A stretch of 64,000 nucleotides of DNA from Alloalcanivorax mobilis (GTDB lineage: Bacteria; Pseudomonadota; Gammaproteobacteria; Pseudomonadales; Alcanivoracaceae), in NCBI RefSeq assembly GCF_002864685.1, contig NZ_NMQZ01000015.1:62001-126000 (forward strand), written 5' to 3'. The notes under the pieces were generated by a model. That model saw nothing but the letters and a program-made list of their open reading frames with translations. It did no database searches and was not told where the DNA came from. Position numbers and translations under genes: made by a program. This document shows positions 60,916-64,000 of the stretch, in pieces; the first letter of the stretch is position 1; every line of letters begins with the position of its first letter.

Positions 60916-63027
60916 TCAGAACCGGTAACGCACGTTGCCGTTGATCACCCGGCGTTCGCCGTAGCCACAGTCAAAGCCCTCACCCCGGCACCAGGACACA
61001 TACTCCTCGTCACCCAGGTTCTGGGCGTTGACGCTGAAATCCCAGGGGCCGGTGGTGTAGCCCACCAGAGCGTCCACCAACGTCACCGACGGCACCGTCG
61101 GGCCACCGCCACTGCCAACGTTATCGCCCACGTAACGCACCCCGGCGCCGAAGCGCAGGCCATTTTCCATTTCGTATCTGGCCCAGCCGGAGGCGGTTTC
61201 TTCCGCCACATAGGGCAGGCGGACGCCAGTGCTGTCGTCCTTGGCGTCCAGGCGGGTGTAGTTGGCCAGCAGTTCCACGTTGCCAAGGCGCTTTTTCACC
61301 TGCAGTTCCCAGCCGTCCACCACCGCGCCGGTCTGGGTCTGGGTCAGCGGACTCTGCGGGTCCGGGAACACCTGATTCTCTTGCTCGATGTCGAACCAGG
61401 CGGCGGTCACTTCCAGGCTGCCTTCCGGCGACAGGTATTTGACCCCGGCTTCCTTTTGCTTGCCGGTGGTGGGATCGAGCCCTTCGCCAGCGGTGTTGGT
61501 ACCCAGGTTGGGCACGAACGCTTCCGAATAACTGATGTACGGCGCAATGCCGGAATCGAACCGGTACATCAGGCCCAGCCGGCCGGTGGTGGCGGTGTCG
61601 TCCTTGCGGGTGTCGGCGACACCGTTGGCGCCCAGGGTGCGGCTGGAGGAATCGTCGTAACGCAGCGCGCCGGACACCACCATCCGGCCGATTTCCATGT
61701 GATCGATCAGGTAAACGCCGGTCTGTTTGATCTCGTTGTCGTTGGCGTCCTGGGGGTCCAGTTCCGCGTAGTTCACGTCGCCGTAGACCGGGTTATAGAC
61801 GTTGATATCGGTGCCGGCGCCGGAGAAGACATTGTCCTGTTCCCAGAGGGCATCCTGGCGGTCCACCCCCAGGGCCAGGGTGTGGCGGGTGGCGCCGATG
61901 GCGATGTTGCCCTTAAGACGTACGTCGACGTTTTTCACTTCCGTGTTCTTGTCGTCCATATAAATGGTGCGCGCCATGTTGCCATCGGCATCGAGGGTCG
62001 CGCCCACCTGGGTCCAGTGCTCACGGGTCTCGGTTTCGGATTTGGAGTAGCGGGCGGTGGTGGCCACGCCCCAGTGGTCGTTGAACCGGTGATCCACGAA
62101 CAAGGTGACTTCGTTCTTTTTGCGGTCGTAGCGGTCCCAGCCTGGCTCGCCGACGAAGGTGCTGGTGGGAATGTGGCCCTTGGGGCCGTCGTAGAGAGTG
62201 CCCACCGAGGGCAGGAACTGGGCGGACACGCCGCCGTCGTTTTGCTGGCTGTTGAACAGCAGGCTGACGGTGGTGTTGTCGGTGGGCAGCCAGGTCAGCG
62301 ACGGCGCGAACAGATAGCCGTTGTCGTCGACGTGGTCCACCTGGGTGCCGCTTTCGCGCTTGAGCGCCACCAGCCGGTAGAGCAGTTTGCCGTCTTCGGA
62401 GAGCGGCCCGGTGACATCCCCGGCCAGCTGCTTGCGGCCAAACGAGCCCCCCTGGGCCCACAGCTCGCCCTGCTTGACCGGCTTGGGCAGCTTGGACACC
62501 GCATTGATGATGCCACCCAACTCCGCCTGACCGTACAGCGTGGAAGAGGGCCCCTTCAGCACTTCCACGCGCTCCAGACCGTACACTTCCGGCCGCACAT
62601 TGTTGTAGGAGCCATAAAGATTGCGCAGCCCGTCCAGATAGGAAGACGGATTGAGACCGCGCACCTTGGCCGAGTCACCGCGGGTATCCAGGCCAAAATT
62701 GCCGGCGTAAACGCCGGAGGTATAGGTCAGGGTGTCCTGAATGTTCTTGGCGCCGGTGTCCTCGATGAATTCCCGGCCCACCACGCTGATCGAAAAGGGG
62801 GTGTCCTGCAGCGGCACGTCCAGCTTGCCGGTGGACGCCGCCTCGCCGGCATTGATGTAATCACTTTCGGCTGGCGCCTGGGCCTCCACATCCACCGCCG
62901 GCAGGGCGTTGGCCTGTGGGACGTCAGCGGCGAAGACGGGCGCGGTGAGCAACGCCAACATCGAAAACGCGGGGACGGCGGGTACGCGAACGCGGGCCTC
63001 GCCCGGCAGCCAGGGTCGGTACGGCAT
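60916..63027 (-). CDS. TonB-dependent siderophore receptor
   Basis: This 703-residue outer-membrane receptor has a signal peptide (cut near PVFA-ADVPQ) and a plug domain (DTPFSISVVGREFIEDTGAKNIQ, VEVLKGPSSTLYGQAELGG). A 22-strand barrel ends in the typical F (VNGNVRYRF-like tail). The sequence places it with ferric-siderophore receptors (FhuE/FpvA type); the ligand is unknown. The ATG at 63027 has TGGAG upstream. A Fur-like box lies about 37 nt before it, so iron repression is likely. Confidence 0.92.
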   Translation of the reverse strand: MPYRPWLPGEARVRVPAVPAFSMLALLTAPVFAADVPQANALPAVDVEAQAPAESDYINAGEAASTGKLDVPLQDTPFSISVVGREFIEDTGAKNIQDTLTYTSGVYAGNFGLDTRGDSAKVRGLNPSSYLDGLRNLYGSYNNVRPEVYGLERVEVLKGPSSTLYGQAELGGIINAVSKLPKPVKQGELWAQGGSFGRKQLAGDVTGPLSEDGKLLYRLVALKRESGTQVDHVDDNGYLFAPSLTWLPTDNTTVSLLFNSQQNDGGVSAQFLPSVGTLYDGPKGHIPTSTFVGEPGWDRYDRKKNEVTLFVDHRFNDHWGVATTARYSKSETETREHWTQVGATLDADGNMARTIYMDDKNTEVKNVDVRLKGNIAIGATRHTLALGVDRQDALWEQDNVFSGAGTDINVYNPVYGDVNYAELDPQDANDNEIKQTGVYLIDHMEIGRMVVSGALRYDDSSSRTLGANGVADTRKDDTATTGRLGLMYRFDSGIAPYISYSEAFVPNLGTNTAGEGLDPTTGKQKEAGVKYLSPEGSLEVTAAWFDIEQENQVFPDPQSPLTQTQTGAVVDGWELQVKKRLGNVELLANYTRLDAKDDSTGVRLPYVAEETASGWARYEMENGLRFGAGVRYVGDNVGSGGGPTVPSVTLVDALVGYTTGPWDFSVNAQNLGDEEYVSWCRGEGFDCGYGERRVINGNVRYRF

Positions 63028-63063
63028 GGTATCTCCAGGGGGAAGAAGGCAAAAGCAAACAAA

Positions 63064-63082
63064 AATGATAACGGTTCTCATT
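63064..63082. promoter_or_regulatory. Fur-box-like dyad
   Basis: AATGATAACGGTTCTCATT is a 19-bp dyad (three off positions) matching the Fur consensus GATAATGATAATCATTATC in its core. It lies 37-55 nt upstream of the receptor ATG. Confidence 0.75.
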
Positions 63083-63123
63083 ATACATTGCGGAAGACCG
63101 TTGTGAAGCCCGCTTTTGCCCGG

Positions 63124-63152
63124 CTGTCATTGCCTTGTCATGTTAATGTCAT
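63124..63152 (+). promoter_or_regulatory. Pho box with three direct repeats upstream of ppk
   Basis: CTGTCAT (63124), TTGTCAT (63135) and ATGTCAT (63146) repeat every 11 bp, the spacing of PhoB-bound half-sites. They lie 40-68 nt upstream of the ppk ATG; CAATAG near 63155 could be the -10 box. The usual Pho box has two units; here there are three. Confidence 0.82.
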
Positions 63153-63191
63153 GCAATAGGACGCTCCGCTGTTAAGGGTCAGGGTGCGAGC

Positions 63192-64000
63192 ATGAACGCC
63201 AACGCCGACATCGAGGCTATCGATCTGAGCAATCCGGATTACTACATCAATCGGGAACTGAGCCTGCTGCAGTTCAATCTGCGCGTGCTCGAACAGGCCA
63301 TGGACGACACCCATCCGTTGATGGAGCGTCTTAATTTCCTGCTGATCTTCTCGTCCAACATGGACGAATTCTTCGAGATCCGCGTGGCCGGTTTGCGCAA
63401 TCGGGTGGAAACCGGCACCGGTGAGCCCGGCCCGGACGGCATGCTGGCGCAGGAAATGCTCGATCAGATCAGCCGCATTACCCATGAGGCGGTGCACCGC
63501 CAATACCACATTCTGCAGAACATTCTGCTGCCGGCTCTGGCCGGGGAGGGCGTGCACTTTCTGCGCCGGGAACATTGGAATGCGAAACAAACCGAGTGGG
63601 TGAAAAAGTACTTCCGCGACCAGGTGTATCCGGTGTTGACGCCGATCGCTCTGGACCCGGCCCACCCGTTTCCGAGGCTGGTCAACAAGAGCCTGAATTT
63701 CATCGTCTCTCTGGATGGCAAAGACGCGTTCGGCCGCTCCACCGGCCTGGCCATCGTGCCCGCGCCGCGCTCGCTGCCGCGCCTGATCCGCTTGCCCGCC
63801 AGCGTCTGCGAGAATGGCGACGATAACTTTATTTTCCTGTCGTCGATGATTCACGCCCACGTCAGCGATCTGTTTCCGGGCATGCGCGCCACCGGCTGCT
63901 ACCAGTTCCGGGTCACCCGTAACGCCGACCTGGAAGTGGACGAGGACGCCGAGGATCTGGCCAGTGCTCTGAAGGGCGAGCTGCTTTCGCGCCGCTATGG
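63192..64000 (+). CDS. ppk: Polyphosphate kinase, N-terminal part (runs off the window)
   Basis: The first 269 codons of a PPK1 are seen. [20 protein letters not shown] is followed by [16 protein letters not shown], the PPK N-terminal signature, and [16 protein letters not shown] polymerises ATP gamma-phosphate to polyphosphate at the membrane. The catalytic histidines lie beyond the window. The Pho box upstream suggests induction on phosphate starvation. The ATG at 63192 follows AGGGTG. The gene is partial only because the window ends. Confidence 0.92.
   Translation, partial: MNANADIEAIDLSNPDYYINRELSLLQFNLRVLEQAMDDTHPLMERLNFLLIFSSNMDEFFEIRVAGLRNRVETGTGEPGPDGMLAQEMLDQISRITHEAVHRQYHILQNILLPALAGEGVHFLRREHWNAKQTEWVKKYFRDQVYPVLTPIALDPAHPFPRLVNKSLNFIVSLDGKDAFGRSTGLAIVPAPRSLPRLIRLPASVCENGDDNFIFLSSMIHAHVSDLFPGMRATGCYQFRVTRNADLEVDEDAEDLASALKGELLSRRY

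Overview
The window is GC-rich, gene-dense gammaproteobacterial chromosome. The order yrfG-hslR-hslO-pckA and the presence of ompR/envZ, tex and greB recall the enterobacterial/pseudomonad chromosome. Rsd/AlgQ, a PilH-type regulator, hemB near ppk, acyl-CoA synthetases and several large secreted lipoprotein hydrolases (DUF6351-like) fit a marine hydrocarbon or lipid degrader such as Alcanivorax/Alloalcanivorax. That assignment is an inference from gene content. I saw no tRNA, rRNA, CRISPR array, transposase or prophage gene.

Layout. 1-6.6 kb: two divergent lipoprotein hydrolases and a MocR-type regulator. 6.7-10.7 kb: yrfG-hslR-hslO and pckA. 11-17.3 kb: a second DUF6351 lipoprotein behind two acyl-CoA synthetases. 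17.4-21 kb: NDH-2, then a glucosyl(mannosyl)glycerate synthase/phosphatase pair. 21.2-33.1 kb: two membrane PQQ-dehydrogenase paralogues, a TetR/thioesterase pair, an OprB-type porin, a YihY/BrkB protein, an MltB-type transglycosylase and a DUF255 thioredoxin-fold protein. 33.1-37.9 kb: TetR/SDR/GST, DUF5062, and MocR divergent from an AhpD-like protein. 38-46.5 kb: third DUF6351 lipoprotein, ilvD, an MFS exporter, envZ/ompR and pilH. 46.6-64 kb: housekeeping genes (tex, gshA, rmf, dsbB, lrgAB, rsd, FKBP, parA, ABC-F, greB, hemB), a TonB receptor and the start of ppk.

How the genes work together. OprB plus the PQQ dehydrogenases suggests periplasmic sugar or polyol oxidation. Acyl-CoA synthetases with a MerR/LiuR-like operator suggest fatty- or branched-acid catabolism. 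The glycosylglycerate pair suggests compatible-solute synthesis. hslR/hslO, rmf, gshA and dsbB serve stress and redox homeostasis. The TonB receptor and ppk diverge from one short region carrying a Fur-like box and a three-repeat Pho box.

The least ordinary content is non-coding. A dispersed set of heptanucleotide tandem arrays has units of different sequence but always 7 nt. They cluster at gene 3' ends, often cover stop codons, and frequently face each other as inverted pairs. There is also a 265-bp palindromic MITE and a solo 62-bp perfect palindrome with the same end sequence, a 182-bp tandem duplication that copied the 3' end of a gene, and a shared upstream element at three of the four lipoprotein hydrolase genes.
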